Source: an uncultured Dysosmobacter sp.
GTDB lineage: Bacteria > Bacillota > Clostridia > Oscillospirales > Oscillospiraceae
Length of the DNA: 64,000 bases
Direction: 5' to 3'
NCBI RefSeq assembly: GCF_947631165.1
Contig: NZ_CANRKH010000008.1
Location: forward strand, 32,634-96,633
Shown: one piece after another, positions 7,701 to 16,499 of the stretch
Position numbering within the stretch: the first letter of the stretch is position 1
Layout of the letters: each line of letters starts with the position of its first letter
Notes under the pieces: model-generated
Databases searched by the model: none
Seen by the model: only the letters and a program-made list of their open reading frames with translations
Told to the model about the DNA's origin: nothing
Translations under genes and position numbers: made by a program

Positions 7701-8159
7701 ATGACTGACACCACCGGCGCGGTGGACCGCTGCGGCCAGGCGGTCTACCGGCTGGCCTACGCCCTAACCCGGTCACGGCACGACGCCGACGATGTATTTC
7801 AGGAGACCTTTCTCCGCTATCACCGCTCCGCCCCAGCCTTCGCGTCAGCGGAGCACGAGCGGGCCTGGCTGCTGAAGGTCGCCGCCAACTGCGCACGGTC
7901 GTCTCTCTCCTCTCCCTGGCGGCGGCGGACCGTGGCGCTGGAGGACGTATACGCCTACCAGGACCCGGAAGCCTCCGCTGTGGACGAGGCACTGGGGCGG
8001 CTATCCGCCAAGTACCGGGCCGTTATCCACCTGTTCTATTACGAAGGCTATCAGACGGAGGAGATCGCCCGAATTCTGGGCCGCTCCCCCTCCACAGTCC
8101 GGGCGCAGCTGACACGGGCGCGCCAGCAACTGAAAGAATTGCTGAAGGAGGAACTTTGA
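7701..8159 (+). CDS. ECF-type RNA polymerase sigma factor (module 1)
   Basis: A 152-residue sigma-70 family protein with region 2 (residues 10-45, with SRHDADDVFQETFLRYHR) and region 4 (residues 95-145, with YYEGYQTEEIARILGRSPSTVRAQ). The size and missing regions 1 and 3 put it among extracytoplasmic-function sigma factors. The ATG at 7701 follows AGAAGG. Its TGA overlaps the next ATG (TGATG), so it is coupled to the downstream membrane protein, which is probably its anti-sigma factor. The regulon is unknown. Confidence 0.9.
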   Translation: MTDTTGAVDRCGQAVYRLAYALTRSRHDADDVFQETFLRYHRSAPAFASAEHERAWLLKVAANCARSSLSSPWRRRTVALEDVYAYQDPEASAVDEALGRLSAKYRAVIHLFYYEGYQTEEIARILGRSPSTVRAQLTRARQQLKELLKEEL

Positions 8160-9487
8160 TGTTTTCCGAGACCTACCAAAAAATGAACGAGTCCGTCACT
8201 CCCTCTCCGGAGCTGATCCAGCGGACCTTGCAACATGCCCAAAAGCGCCGTCAGCCGCCCCTGCGCCGGACCGCTGCCATTGCCGCCGCCCTGACAGTGC
8301 TGCTGGCGACTCCCGCTCTGGCGGCCCGAACGGAGATCGGCTATCAGGCCCTGTACCTGATCGCTCCCGCCGCCGCTCAGTTCTTCCAGCCGGTGCGGAT
8401 GTCCTGCACGGACAACGGCCTCACCATGGAAGTGGAAGCGGTCCGGGTGGAGGGCGACACCGCCCAAGCCTATATCACGCTCTCCGGCGATGCTGTGGAC
8501 AAGACCTGCGACCTGTACGACAGCTATGATTTCCACCTCCCCTTTGATCAGGAAGGCCACTGCGAGCAAGTCGCCTATGACGACGCTTCCCATTCCGCCA
8601 CCTTCCTCTGTACCGTCAAGACCATGAGCGGGCAGGCCATCCCCACCGGCGGGAAAATGACCTTCTCCGTCCGGGAATTTCTCTCCGGAAAGACGGTGCT
8701 GAAGGACGCCGTTGTGGACCTGGACCTGGCGGACTATGATGCCGAGGCGGCGACAGCCCCCACCTGGAGCCGTCCCAGCGAAAAAAAGCCCAATGCCTTC
8801 TACTGCACCGGCGGAGGCGGCACAGGCGGGCTGGAGAACATCCCCATGCTGCTCCCCGGTGATCCTCTGGCGAATCCGATCCCCAGCATCTCCGTCTCTG
8901 CCGCTGGGTATGCGGACGGCCTGTTCCACATTCAGGTCCAGCTGAAAAACCGCATGGAGACCGACGCCCACTGCTTTTTATGGCTGGAGGACAGCGACGG
9001 GAACCGTCTGGCCCCCCTGAACGATGTGTATCACACCCGGGGCCAGGGCGCGGAGCAGGAGGATTATCTGGACGCCGTGTTTGACATCTCTCCCGCTGAA
9101 CTGGAGCACTACACCCTCCACGGCGATTTCATCGCTTCCTCCAAACTGACCCGGGGAAACTGGCGGGTCACCTTCCTGTTGGAAAACACCTTCACGGAGG
9201 AAGCGCTGACGGAGATCAGCCAGGGCCACCGCACCGGCAGCTTTGACCGGCAGGATACACTGCTGACCTTCGTCTCCCAGTTGGAACAGCAGGAACAACG
9301 GACTATCCGTGGGCCGGAGGGCTACGACTACGCCTTCCAAGAGGACACCGGAGACGCCGCTCTGGCGGTATTCACCTGTCCCGACGGTGCGCAGCTCCAG
9401 GTGCGGCTAGAAAAAATCCCCTACGAGGACACAACTGGCCTCTGGCAGGTGACCGCCTACGGCTGGCAGGAAAAAGCAATTGCGTAA
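8159..9487 (+). CDS. Membrane-anchored anti-sigma factor candidate, DUF4179-like (module 1)
   Basis: A 442-residue protein with a short N-terminal cytoplasmic part (residues 1-36), one membrane segment (about 37-57, AAIAAALTVLLATPALAA) and a large external part. This is the plan of DUF4179-type anti-sigma factors encoded behind ECF sigma genes. AAGGAGG lies seven bases before the ATG, which overlaps the sigma stop. The external region (residues 60-442) presumably senses an envelope signal; I recognise no ligand-binding motif. A strong hairpin terminator follows. Confidence 0.75.
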   Translation: MFSETYQKMNESVTPSPELIQRTLQHAQKRRQPPLRRTAAIAAALTVLLATPALAARTEIGYQALYLIAPAAAQFFQPVRMSCTDNGLTMEVEAVRVEGDTAQAYITLSGDAVDKTCDLYDSYDFHLPFDQEGHCEQVAYDDASHSATFLCTVKTMSGQAIPTGGKMTFSVREFLSGKTVLKDAVVDLDLADYDAEAATAPTWSRPSEKKPNAFYCTGGGGTGGLENIPMLLPGDPLANPIPSISVSAAGYADGLFHIQVQLKNRMETDAHCFLWLEDSDGNRLAPLNDVYHTRGQGAEQEDYLDAVFDISPAELEHYTLHGDFIASSKLTRGNWRVTFLLENTFTEEALTEISQGHRTGSFDRQDTLLTFVSQLEQQEQRTIRGPEGYDYAFQEDTGDAALAVFTCPDGAQLQVRLEKIPYEDTTGLWQVTAYGWQEKAIA

Positions 9488-9497
9488 CATGTGGATG

Positions 9498-9530
9498 AGA
9501 ACGCCACGGCCGCTGGCCGTGGCGTTCTGT
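9498..9530. terminator. Hairpin terminator between convergent genes
   Basis: A perfect 14-bp stem (AGAACGCCACGGCC with GGCCGTGGCGTTCT) closes a three-base loop. It can serve both the anti-sigma gene on the left and the XRE gene on the right, which ends at 9539. Confidence 0.75.
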
Positions 9531-9538
9531 GTGTCTGT

Positions 9539-10351
9539 TTACTGGATATGTGCGCCGAGTGTGCTCAGAAGCCTCATCAAAGGCGGCCACAGCCCTGAAT
9601 CGTGGACTGTCAAAAAAGCTTCTACCTCTTCCCTGCTCAGTCCGCTGCCCCACAGCAGCACATGGATTCCGGAGGCTTCCCTGCCCACCGCCACCGGAGC
9701 CGCCGCTGTCACGCCCACAGCCACTCTGGCTCCGGTGGCCGCCACGCCGCCGGCACAGACCCCCACGGCAGAGATCCCCAGGGCCGCATATCCCAAAGCC
9801 GTCAGGCCGACGGCCCCAACGCCCAGGGCCACACCTCCCAGGGCCAGCAATCCAAAGGCGATGATCCCCAAAGAAACCACACCCAGCGAGATCAGTCCGA
9901 CACTGAAAACGCCCACGGAGAAGTTTCCCACAGCAACGATCCCCACGGCGGTGTTGTTCCGGGTGGGGTGCCGGTCATGGCCGAAGCAGACGCTGACCAG
10001 GGGCAGACCGAACAGCCTTGCCCGGCTGGTGTAGCGAAACACGTTGCCGAAGCTCCGGCGGTAATCCAGGGTCAGCTGATCCACTTTCCGTTCCAGCCGA
10101 TCTGCCTGATGGGAGGAGACCTCCTCCACGCCGCTGGGAAACTCCGGTTCCTCCAGCCGGTCCTTTACCAGATAGTCCACGCTGACGCCGAACAGTTCTG
10201 ATAAGGATATCAGCTTTACAAGCTCTGGCATAGCTGTGCCGCTCTCCCATTTGCTGACAGACTGCCGGGTGACGCCCAATCGGTCTGCCAGCTGCTCCTG
10301 GGACAGGCCCTCCCGGCGGCGGAGGTTCATCAGCTTCTCTGAAAATTCCAT
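9539..10351 (-). CDS. XRE-family regulator fused to a glycine-patterned five-residue-repeat domain
   Basis: A 270-residue protein. Residues 5-60 are a clear XRE helix-turn-helix (LSQEQLADRLGVTRQSVSKW), and residues 60-130 form a linker. Residues about 134-207 consist of some fourteen five-residue units of the form xx[SA][VLF]G (IVAVG, NFSVG, VFSVG, LISLG and so on). The C-terminus is a separate segment. Five-residue periodicity with a small residue in a fixed place recalls the pentapeptide-repeat right-handed quadrilateral beta-helix, although the usual A(D/N)Lxx is missing; a membrane-embedded Gly-zipper is the alternative. The ATG at 10351 has GGGAGC ahead. It sits between two sigma/anti-sigma modules. 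Confidence 0.85.
   Translation of the reverse strand: MEFSEKLMNLRRREGLSQEQLADRLGVTRQSVSKWESGTAMPELVKLISLSELFGVSVDYLVKDRLEEPEFPSGVEEVSSHQADRLERKVDQLTLDYRRSFGNVFRYTSRARLFGLPLVSVCFGHDRHPTRNNTAVGIVAVGNFSVGVFSVGLISLGVVSLGIIAFGLLALGGVALGVGAVGLTALGYAALGISAVGVCAGGVAATGARVAVGVTAAAPVAVGREASGIHVLLWGSGLSREEVEAFLTVHDSGLWPPLMRLLSTLGAHIQ
9731..9952 (-). repeat. 15-bp periodic coding repeat (about 14 units)
   Basis: This stretch encodes the consecutive xx[SA]hG units of the XRE fusion protein. The repeat is clear at protein level but diverged at DNA level, so it is an old internal duplication series and not a recent slippage tract. Confidence 0.8.
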
Positions 10352-10393
10352 GGTCCAAGCTCCCGCTTTCCTATTTGATGGATACAGCATAAA

Positions 10394-10429
10394 CCACCCG
10401 CCGCGTTTTTGCAAGAACGCGGCGGGTGG
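10394..10429 (-). terminator. Terminator of sigma/anti-sigma module 2
   Basis: Perfect 14-base arms (CCACCCGCCGCGTT and AACGCGGCGGGTGG) surround an 8-base loop. On the minus strand the stem follows the anti-sigma gene that ends at 10486; only a short TTTAT tail follows. Confidence 0.7.
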
Positions 10430-10485
10430 AAGTTTGTCAACCCTGGGTTGCTGGCCTTGCGCCCCAAGGGGTACGGCGTTTTCAG

Positions 10486-11961
10486 TCAATTCCCGGTATA
10501 CAGCAGTTCCTCCGGGACGCGGAACGCTCGCCCCCAGGTGCCGCCGTTTTCATCCCGGTAAACGGCAAGAACACAGGTCTCGTCATCATGGCTCCAATAG
10601 GATACCCTGGCATACCCATCCTCCGCGAAGGTCAGGTAGTCGATTCCAAAGCACCTTTCCCCATAAACATTTTGATAGACAAACTGATCTGTGACCGGCT
10701 CGTTGTGGATCATCTCACAGTCCGACAGGGAGAGCGTTTTGAGATAGTAGTCATCCCGCCGCTGCTGGAGGTCTGTCAGTTCCCCGCCGCCCGATTCGGC
10801 AGTGAAAGTCATACCGGTGTCGGTAAATCTGAATTCTGTTTTCCCGCCTGTCTCCGGCTGTTCAGGAGCCGGGGCGGGATCGCTGTCCGCCCCAGGGCCA
10901 GCATCCTTCTCCAGCTGGGCGGCTGGCAGGTCTACGAACGGCGGCTCATCGCTGATGGCAGGGATATTCTCGTCCGCCTTTGGCTCTCCCCGGCCATCCA
11001 GGGGGATCTCCGCGTTGCCCCAGTACAGGGCGGCGGCCTGGCTGAGATCCACGGGCTTCGCGAAGGAAACCGTGGCGGTCTCGTTGCCGCCGGGATGGCC
11101 CAGGATCATCTGACCGGGCGCAGGCTCCACAAGGCTTCCGTCCTTCATTTTCAGCGCCGCATAGATGACCGGCTCGTTCGTGCCGTCGAAGCGGTACTGC
11201 CACCAGAGGCCCAGGGGCGAAACACTGATAGCGTCCAGGGTAAAGGTCCCCTGCTCCGTCTCCACAGTCACGCCCTCCGCCTGGGGCTCCAGCGTATGGT
11301 TCCCGGTCAGGTCCTCCGGCAGTGGGATCGTCCACTCCCCCTCAAAGATCCACTCATCCTGGCCCCGTTCCTTCCAAAGGCTGAGGCCCATGATCGTCAA
11401 TGTTCCGCCCCCCAGGTCGCAGGAAGAAGTGACCTCGTAAACGCCGGTGAGCACATTGGGGGCCTCTGTGCCCGCCTCCAGCACCGTGAAGCGGCTGGTA
11501 TAGGAAGCCATCTCTGTTACTTCCTTCGGCTTCGTAGAGGCCAAGAGGACATACCGGCCCCTCTCCGCTGAAAAGGTCGTGCCCTCCGGCGCCCGGATCT
11601 CCAGCGTGATGTAGAGCCGGTTGCCGGACCCCAGGATGCTCAGGGGCGTGATGGTCACGCCCTCTGCCTCCGCCGCCGCGGGCAGGCTGTCCTTGCCGGT
11701 CTGCATGGCGTCCACCACCGCCTGCTGCTGTTCATCCAGGCCGCCGAAGAACCGCATCCACAGCGGTGTGGCGGCGGCTGCGGCTGCCGTCACCAGCAGC
11801 GCCGCCGCCAGAACGGCCACCAGTCCTCTGCGGCCCCAGCGTCTCCGCTGCCTGGGCTGCTCCGCAGTCCGTGCCTCCATCAGCGCCTCTACCAGCGCTG
11901 TCCGGCCCGCATCCGTATAGCGGACTTCATTCAATTCGTCTTTATACGCAGTCGGTTTCAT
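10486..11961 (-). CDS. Membrane-anchored anti-sigma factor candidate, DUF4179-like (module 2)
   Basis: A 491-residue protein with a cytoplasmic N-terminus (residues 1-45, basic RQRRRWGRR before the membrane), one membrane helix (about 46-66) and a long external domain. A proline- and acid-rich linker near residues 350-375 divides the external part in two. It is encoded directly after, and overlapping by 20 bases, an ECF sigma gene, which is the strongest reason to call it an anti-sigma factor. It is not a close copy of the module 1 protein. Its signal is unknown. Confidence 0.75.
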   Translation of the reverse strand: MKPTAYKDELNEVRYTDAGRTALVEALMEARTAEQPRQRRRWGRRGLVAVLAAALLVTAAAAAATPLWMRFFGGLDEQQQAVVDAMQTGKDSLPAAAEAEGVTITPLSILGSGNRLYITLEIRAPEGTTFSAERGRYVLLASTKPKEVTEMASYTSRFTVLEAGTEAPNVLTGVYEVTSSCDLGGGTLTIMGLSLWKERGQDEWIFEGEWTIPLPEDLTGNHTLEPQAEGVTVETEQGTFTLDAISVSPLGLWWQYRFDGTNEPVIYAALKMKDGSLVEPAPGQMILGHPGGNETATVSFAKPVDLSQAAALYWGNAEIPLDGRGEPKADENIPAISDEPPFVDLPAAQLEKDAGPGADSDPAPAPEQPETGGKTEFRFTDTGMTFTAESGGGELTDLQQRRDDYYLKTLSLSDCEMIHNEPVTDQFVYQNVYGERCFGIDYLTFAEDGYARVSYWSHDDETCVLAVYRDENGGTWGRAFRVPEELLYTGN

Positions 11962-12457
11962 AAGCGCCTCCCAGCATCGTTTTCAGCTTTGCTCTCCCCC
12001 GGCAGAGATAGGTGCTGACCTGCGGGACCTTGACCCCCATCAGCTCCGCGATCTCTCCCAGCTCGTATTCCTCGTAATACCGCAAGTAGACGGCCTGCCG
12101 GTACTTCTCCGGCAGCGCCTGCACCGCCTGCAATACCGGGCTGTCCTCCAGATCCGGCATGTGGACCGCCGCTTCCGGAGCATTCTCCAACGGGACCCGC
12201 CGCCGGTTCCAAGCGGATCGTTTCCAGTCCTTGCAGCAATTGACCGCAACCCGGATGACCCAGGCCCGCTCCTCGCCCGGCACGGTGAAGCGGCGGGGCG
12301 AGGTCAGCAGCTTCAGAAGGACCGTCTGGCTGATGTCCTGGGCGTCCTGCGCGCTGCCTGTCCAGGTGTAGCCGATGCGCAGTACAGTGTCCGACCAGCG
12401 GGCCACCAGGGCCTCCGCTTCCTGGCGGGTATATGTGATCTCTTCCGTAGGTATCAT
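11942..12457 (-). CDS. ECF-type RNA polymerase sigma factor (module 2)
   Basis: A 171-residue sigma-70 family protein: region 2 (residues 15-75, with GSAQDAQDISQTVLLKLL and ERAWVIRVAVNCCKDWKR) and region 4 (residues 110-165, with YYEEYELGEIAELMGVKVPQVS). The assigned ATG at 12457 is odd: the ribosome binding site AAAAAGGAG abuts it with no spacer, and no better start lies downstream before region 2. Initiation may therefore be weak. The gene overlaps the anti-sigma gene by 20 bases. Confidence 0.88.
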   Translation of the reverse strand: MIPTEEITYTRQEAEALVARWSDTVLRIGYTWTGSAQDAQDISQTVLLKLLTSPRRFTVPGEERAWVIRVAVNCCKDWKRSAWNRRRVPLENAPEAAVHMPDLEDSPVLQAVQALPEKYRQAVYLRYYEEYELGEIAELMGVKVPQVSTYLCRGRAKLKTMLGGAYETDCV

Positions 12458-12522
12458 CTCCTTTTTGATCGGCGCCTTCTACCCATAAAACGAATCTGCG
12501 GCCGCAAATCTGGCACTTTCAT

Positions 12523-12558
12523 AAAAAAAGCCGCCGAAAATTTTTCGGCGGCTTTTAA
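12523..12558 (-). terminator. Terminator after the FAD-protein gene
   Basis: AAAAGCCGCCGAAAA pairs with TTTTCGGCGGCTTTT, giving T-runs on both strands. It lies 11 bases past the stop of the leftward FAD gene. Confidence 0.85.
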
Positions 12559-12568
12559 TGTGTGCGGG

Positions 12569-13966
12569 TCAGCCCTCTTCCGCGATCTTGCGGCCCATGA
12601 GAACGCCCATGATGGAGGCCATCATCAAGCCCCGCGTCCAGCCGGAGCTGTCGCCCAGGCAGTGGAGGCCCTGGAGGCTGGTGTTGAAGTCCGTGTCCAT
12701 CTTAACCCGGTTGGAGTAAAACTTCAGCTCGGGAGAATACAGCAGCGTCTCATAGGCAGCAAAGCCAGGGACCACATAATCCATGGCCTGGATGAAGTTG
12801 ATGATGTTGATCATGGCCCGGTAGGGCATGGCGGCGGTGATGTCGCCGGCCACGGCGTCCGGCAGGGTCGGCTTGATGTTGGACTGGGCCAGCTCCTTCT
12901 GCCAGGTACGTTTGCCGTCCAGAATGTCGCCGAAGCGCTGGACCAGGATGTGGCCCGCGCCCAGCATGTTGGTCAGCTCGCCCACCTTCTGGGCATAGGC
13001 GATGGGCTGGTTGAAGGGGACGCTGAAATTGTGGGAGCAGAGGATGGAGAGATTGGTGTTGTCGCTCTTCAGGTCCTTGTAGGAGTGGCCGTTGACCACC
13101 GCCAGGTTATTGTCGTAATTCTCCTGGCTGACGAAGCCGCCGGGATTCTGGCAGAAGGTGCGGACCTTGTTCTTGAAGGGCCGGGGATAGCCCACCAGCT
13201 TAGATTCATAGAGGACCCGGTTCACCATCTCCATGACCTCGTTGCGGACCTCGACCCGGACGCCGATATCCACGGTGCCGGGGGCGTGGGCGATGTTGTG
13301 CTCGGCGCACAGCTTTTCCAGCCAGTCGGCGCCCCGGCGGCCGGTGGCCACCACGGTGTGCCTGGCGTAGATCTCCAGGTCCGTCTTTCCGTTGGAGATG
13401 GAAACGCCCTTGCAGATCTCATTTTCCAGGATCAGGTTGCTGCACTCATAGCCGAAATAGATCTCCACGCCGTTTTCCAGCAGGTACTTTTCAATGGCCA
13501 GATAGATATCCTGGGCCTTTTCCGTACCCATGTGGCGGATGGGGCAGTCCACCAGCTTGAGGCCCGCGTGGATGGCCCGCTTGCGGATCTCCTTCCGCTC
13601 CTCCTCATGCTCCAGGCCCTCAATGTGGGTATCCGCGCCGAATTCCAGGTAGATCCGGTCGGCGTAATGGATGGTCTCCTGGGCCAGGTCCTCGCCGATC
13701 AGGCTGGGCAGGTCGCCGCCCACCTCATAGCTGAGGGACAGCTTGCCGTCGGAGAAAGCCCCCGCGCCGGAGAAGCCGGTGGTGATATGGCAGTAGGGCC
13801 TGCAGTTCACGCACTTGCGGGTCTTGTCCTTGGGGCAGTGGCGGTTTTCAATGGGCTGTCCCTTCTCCACCATGACGATCTTCTGTTTGCTGCCCTTTTT
13901 CAGCATCTCCAGCGCGGTAAAAATACCGGCCGGGCCGGCACCGACGATCACAACATCTGCGTTCAT
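12569..13966 (-). CDS. FAD-dependent dehydrogenase-like flavoprotein (COG2509 type)
   Basis: A 465-residue flavoprotein. The dinucleotide-binding motif GAGPAGI is at residues 8-14, and a second flavin-contact region sits near the C-terminus (GLHCLGDSSGWTRGLMMASIMG). A cysteine-rich segment at residues about 44-60 (CPKDKTRKCVNCRPYC) is typical of this COG2509 group and might bind a metal or cluster. Substrate and electron acceptor are unknown for the family. It follows the U32 peptidase-like gene by 13 bp on the same strand and ends at a strong terminator, so mltG, the U32 gene and this gene probably form one operon. Confidence 0.88.
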   Translation of the reverse strand: MNADVVIVGAGPAGIFTALEMLKKGSKQKIVMVEKGQPIENRHCPKDKTRKCVNCRPYCHITTGFSGAGAFSDGKLSLSYEVGGDLPSLIGEDLAQETIHYADRIYLEFGADTHIEGLEHEEERKEIRKRAIHAGLKLVDCPIRHMGTEKAQDIYLAIEKYLLENGVEIYFGYECSNLILENEICKGVSISNGKTDLEIYARHTVVATGRRGADWLEKLCAEHNIAHAPGTVDIGVRVEVRNEVMEMVNRVLYESKLVGYPRPFKNKVRTFCQNPGGFVSQENYDNNLAVVNGHSYKDLKSDNTNLSILCSHNFSVPFNQPIAYAQKVGELTNMLGAGHILVQRFGDILDGKRTWQKELAQSNIKPTLPDAVAGDITAAMPYRAMINIINFIQAMDYVVPGFAAYETLLYSPELKFYSNRVKMDTDFNTSLQGLHCLGDSSGWTRGLMMASIMGVLMGRKIAEEG

Positions 13967-13979
13967 ACTCTGTCTCTCC

Positions 13980-15194
13980 TTATTTGGCTGATAGTTCTAC
14001 CGCGCGGCGCACCAGCGTGCAGGGCGGCACCGCCCGCGGCAATTTCATATGGAAGGTCATCTGCGGGGTCCGGGGCTCCTCCAGCGGAGCGCCCTCCCCG
14101 TCTGTCATCTCCGGCACGGTCATGACAAAGGGCCGCAGATCCGGGCCGACCAGCTCGATCTCGTCTCCGACACGGAATTTGTTTCGCAGGGACAGTACGG
14201 CGTTTCCCTCCCCATCACAGTCGGTGACAAGGGCTGCCACCTGCCACTCCCTGATATAGCGGGAGTTGGCGTAATACTGGCCGGGCTGGCCGTAATAGAA
14301 GCCGGTGGAATAGGGCCGGTGGCTGACATGCTCCACCTCATCCCGCCAGACGGGGTCGATGGGCCGTCCCGCCGCCGCGTCGTCCAGGCAGTGGCGGTAA
14401 GCCCCGGTGACGATGGCGGCATAGTAGGCGGACTTGGCCCGGCCTTCGATCTTCAGACTGCTGAGGCCCGCGTCCATCAGATCGTCCAGATGGTCGATCA
14501 TGCACATGTCCCGGGAATTCAAAATGTACGTACCCCCCGCGTCCTCCTCGATGGGAAAATACTCCCCGGGGCGCTTTTCCTCCATTAGGGCGTATTGGTA
14601 GCGGCAGGGCTGGGCACAGGCCCCCCGGCTGGAATCCCGGCCGGTCATGTAGTTGCTGAGGAGGCACCGTCCGGAATAGCTGACGCACATGGCACCGTGG
14701 ACAAACGCCTCGATCTCCAGGTCCGCCGGCGTCTTTTCCCGGATAGTCCGGATCTCCTCCAGCCCCACCTCCCGGGCCAGGATCACACGAGACGCGCCCA
14801 GGTCGTACCAGGCCCGGGCGGTCTCGTAGTTGCAGATACTGGCTTGGGTCGAGATGTGCCGCTGGCAGCGGGGAGCATATTTGCCCGCCAGGGCAAAGGC
14901 TCCCAGGTCCGCCACGATCAGAGCGTCCACTCCGGCGTCGTTCAGCAGCTCCAAATGCTCCGGCAGGTGGGCGATCTCGTCATTCCGGGGCATAGTGTTG
15001 ATGGCGCAATGGACCCGAACACCATGGTCATGGGCAAAGTCCACCGCCTGACGCAGCTCCTCCGGGGTAAAATTCCCGGCGAAGGCCCGCATCCCGAAAG
15101 CAGTTCCCGCCAGATATACGGCGTCGGCGCCGTACAGCACGGCCATCCTTAGCCGCTCCATATCCCCCGCCGGAGCCAGCAGCTCTGGCCTCAT
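13980..15194 (-). CDS. Peptidase U32 family protein, TrhP-like tRNA hydroxylation factor
   Basis: A 404-residue member of the U32 family: it begins MRPELLAPAGDMERLRMAV and carries the U32 signature with EAFVHGAMCVSYSGRC at about residues 165-180, then further cysteines in GACAQPC. Family members YegQ/TrhP and YrrN/YrrO hydroxylate wobble uridine in tRNA, using these cysteines for an iron-sulfur cluster; older annotation calls them collagenase-like. I chose ATG 15194, which has GGCGGA seven bases ahead. ATG 15209 overlaps the mltG stop further but has no site. Either way it overlaps or abuts mltG and is coupled to it. Confidence 0.88.
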   Translation of the reverse strand: MRPELLAPAGDMERLRMAVLYGADAVYLAGTAFGMRAFAGNFTPEELRQAVDFAHDHGVRVHCAINTMPRNDEIAHLPEHLELLNDAGVDALIVADLGAFALAGKYAPRCQRHISTQASICNYETARAWYDLGASRVILAREVGLEEIRTIREKTPADLEIEAFVHGAMCVSYSGRCLLSNYMTGRDSSRGACAQPCRYQYALMEEKRPGEYFPIEEDAGGTYILNSRDMCMIDHLDDLMDAGLSSLKIEGRAKSAYYAAIVTGAYRHCLDDAAAGRPIDPVWRDEVEHVSHRPYSTGFYYGQPGQYYANSRYIREWQVAALVTDCDGEGNAVLSLRNKFRVGDEIELVGPDLRPFVMTVPEMTDGEGAPLEEPRTPQMTFHMKLPRAVPPCTLVRRAVELSAK

Positions 15195-15198
15195 GCGC

Positions 15199-16371
15199 TT
15201 ATCCGCCATACTGACTGCTGTTGATAAAGGCGGTATGGCTGGCATAGTCAGTGAAGAAGTGATGGCGCTTATCCGTGCCCAGGGCGTAGTAATAGTAATC
15301 CGTCTCTTCCGGCTCCAGCGCGGCCTGGATGGCGTTCATGCCCGGATTAGCGATGGGCGTGGGCGGCAGCCCGGCGTACTTATAGAGATTGTACTTGGAA
15401 TCCGTCCCCTTATCCTCATTGGTGATGGCTCCCTCGTGATCCGGCAGACCGTACAGCAGCGAGGCGTCGATCTGCAGCATCCCATAGGTACCGCCCTTGT
15501 CGCCGGGGCCTTCCAGACGGTTGTAGATGACGGAGGCGATCTTGCCCTGATCTGTACCGTCCGTCTCCTTCTCGATGAGGGACGCAATGGTGACGATCTT
15601 CTTCAGGTCGTAGCCCCTGGCTTCCGCCTGCGCCAGCAGATCGTCCTCCAAACGGCTGTTGAATGTGGAGATCAGCTTGCCGAACGCCTCCTTGCCCACC
15701 TGGTCTGCGCTGGTGATATTGGCGTAAAACTCATAGGTGTCTGGGAACAGGTATCCCTCCAGGCGGCTGATGTCCTCTGTGGTATTGTCGATGAAATCAT
15801 AGTCGAAGTCATAGGTCTTGGCCGCTTCCAGCAGAAGCTCTTCCGAGGCCACGCCCTTCTCCGCCAGCAGCTTGATGATCTGCGCCACGGTGAAACCCTC
15901 GGGGATGGTCACCGTCACGGTCTCGGCGGTCATATTGCCAGAGCCGCTCCGCATCCCCCGGATCAGGGACTTGTAATCCATATCCGTGTTCAGCTCATAG
16001 GTACCCATGCCGATCTTTTCCTCGGCATGGTCGATCTTCGCAAAGATGCGGAAGAACCACTTATATTTGATGAGGCCAGCATCCTGCAGCTTGTCTGCCA
16101 CCGTCCGCACCGTGTCATCCGCCGTTACCTGTACGGTGGCCTTTTCGATGGCGCCCCGATTGAAGGCGCAGAGGTCCGTCATCAGCAGCCAGCCGACCCC
16201 CGCCAGCATGGCCGAGACGATCAGTACGAACAGGATATACAGCAGCGGATTCATCCGCTTTTTCCGGCGGCGCTTCCGGACTGTGGTCTGGCGGGGACGC
16301 CGCTCCGCCTCGCCGCGGCGGACCTGCTCCGCATCCCAGCTGGCAGTATCTCCCTTTTTGAAATCAGACAT
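15199..16371 (-). CDS. mltG: Endolytic murein transglycosylase MltG (YceG family)
   Basis: A 390-residue protein. A basic cytoplasmic N-terminus (RKRRRKKR, residues about 32-40) leads into one membrane helix (residues 43-63) and the extracellular YceG fold. The catalytic glutamate region IASLIEKETDG is near residues 262-272, followed by the family motif with NTYKYAGLPPTPIANPG-like YNLYKYAGLPPTPIANPG. It cleaves nascent glycan strands and sets their length. GGAGG lies eight bases before the ATG at 16371. The short first part (RNLFR-type LysM) seen in some relatives is absent. Confidence 0.93.
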   Translation of the reverse strand: MSDFKKGDTASWDAEQVRRGEAERRPRQTTVRKRRRKKRMNPLLYILFVLIVSAMLAGVGWLLMTDLCAFNRGAIEKATVQVTADDTVRTVADKLQDAGLIKYKWFFRIFAKIDHAEEKIGMGTYELNTDMDYKSLIRGMRSGSGNMTAETVTVTIPEGFTVAQIIKLLAEKGVASEELLLEAAKTYDFDYDFIDNTTEDISRLEGYLFPDTYEFYANITSADQVGKEAFGKLISTFNSRLEDDLLAQAEARGYDLKKIVTIASLIEKETDGTDQGKIASVIYNRLEGPGDKGGTYGMLQIDASLLYGLPDHEGAITNEDKGTDSKYNLYKYAGLPPTPIANPGMNAIQAALEPEETDYYYYALGTDKRHHFFTDYASHTAFINSSQYGG

Positions 16372-16499
16372 TGAAACCTCCAAATTCTCCGGCCACATAA
16401 AACGGCGCGGTGCTTCTGCGCTTGTGCAGAAAATTTTCACGCGGTCAGGCCCTCCTGGGGCGCCTTCCGCATAGAATGTGTCAAAGCGAGGTGACAATC

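Noticed and set aside
9731..9952. Considered as a tandem DNA repeat or CRISPR-like array
   Set aside because: The 15-bp period follows codons of a continuous protein; there are no identical repeats with unique spacers.
12161..14125. 654-codon open frame antisense to the FAD and sigma genes
   Set aside because: Crosses two real genes and a terminator; no start signals and no recognisable domain.
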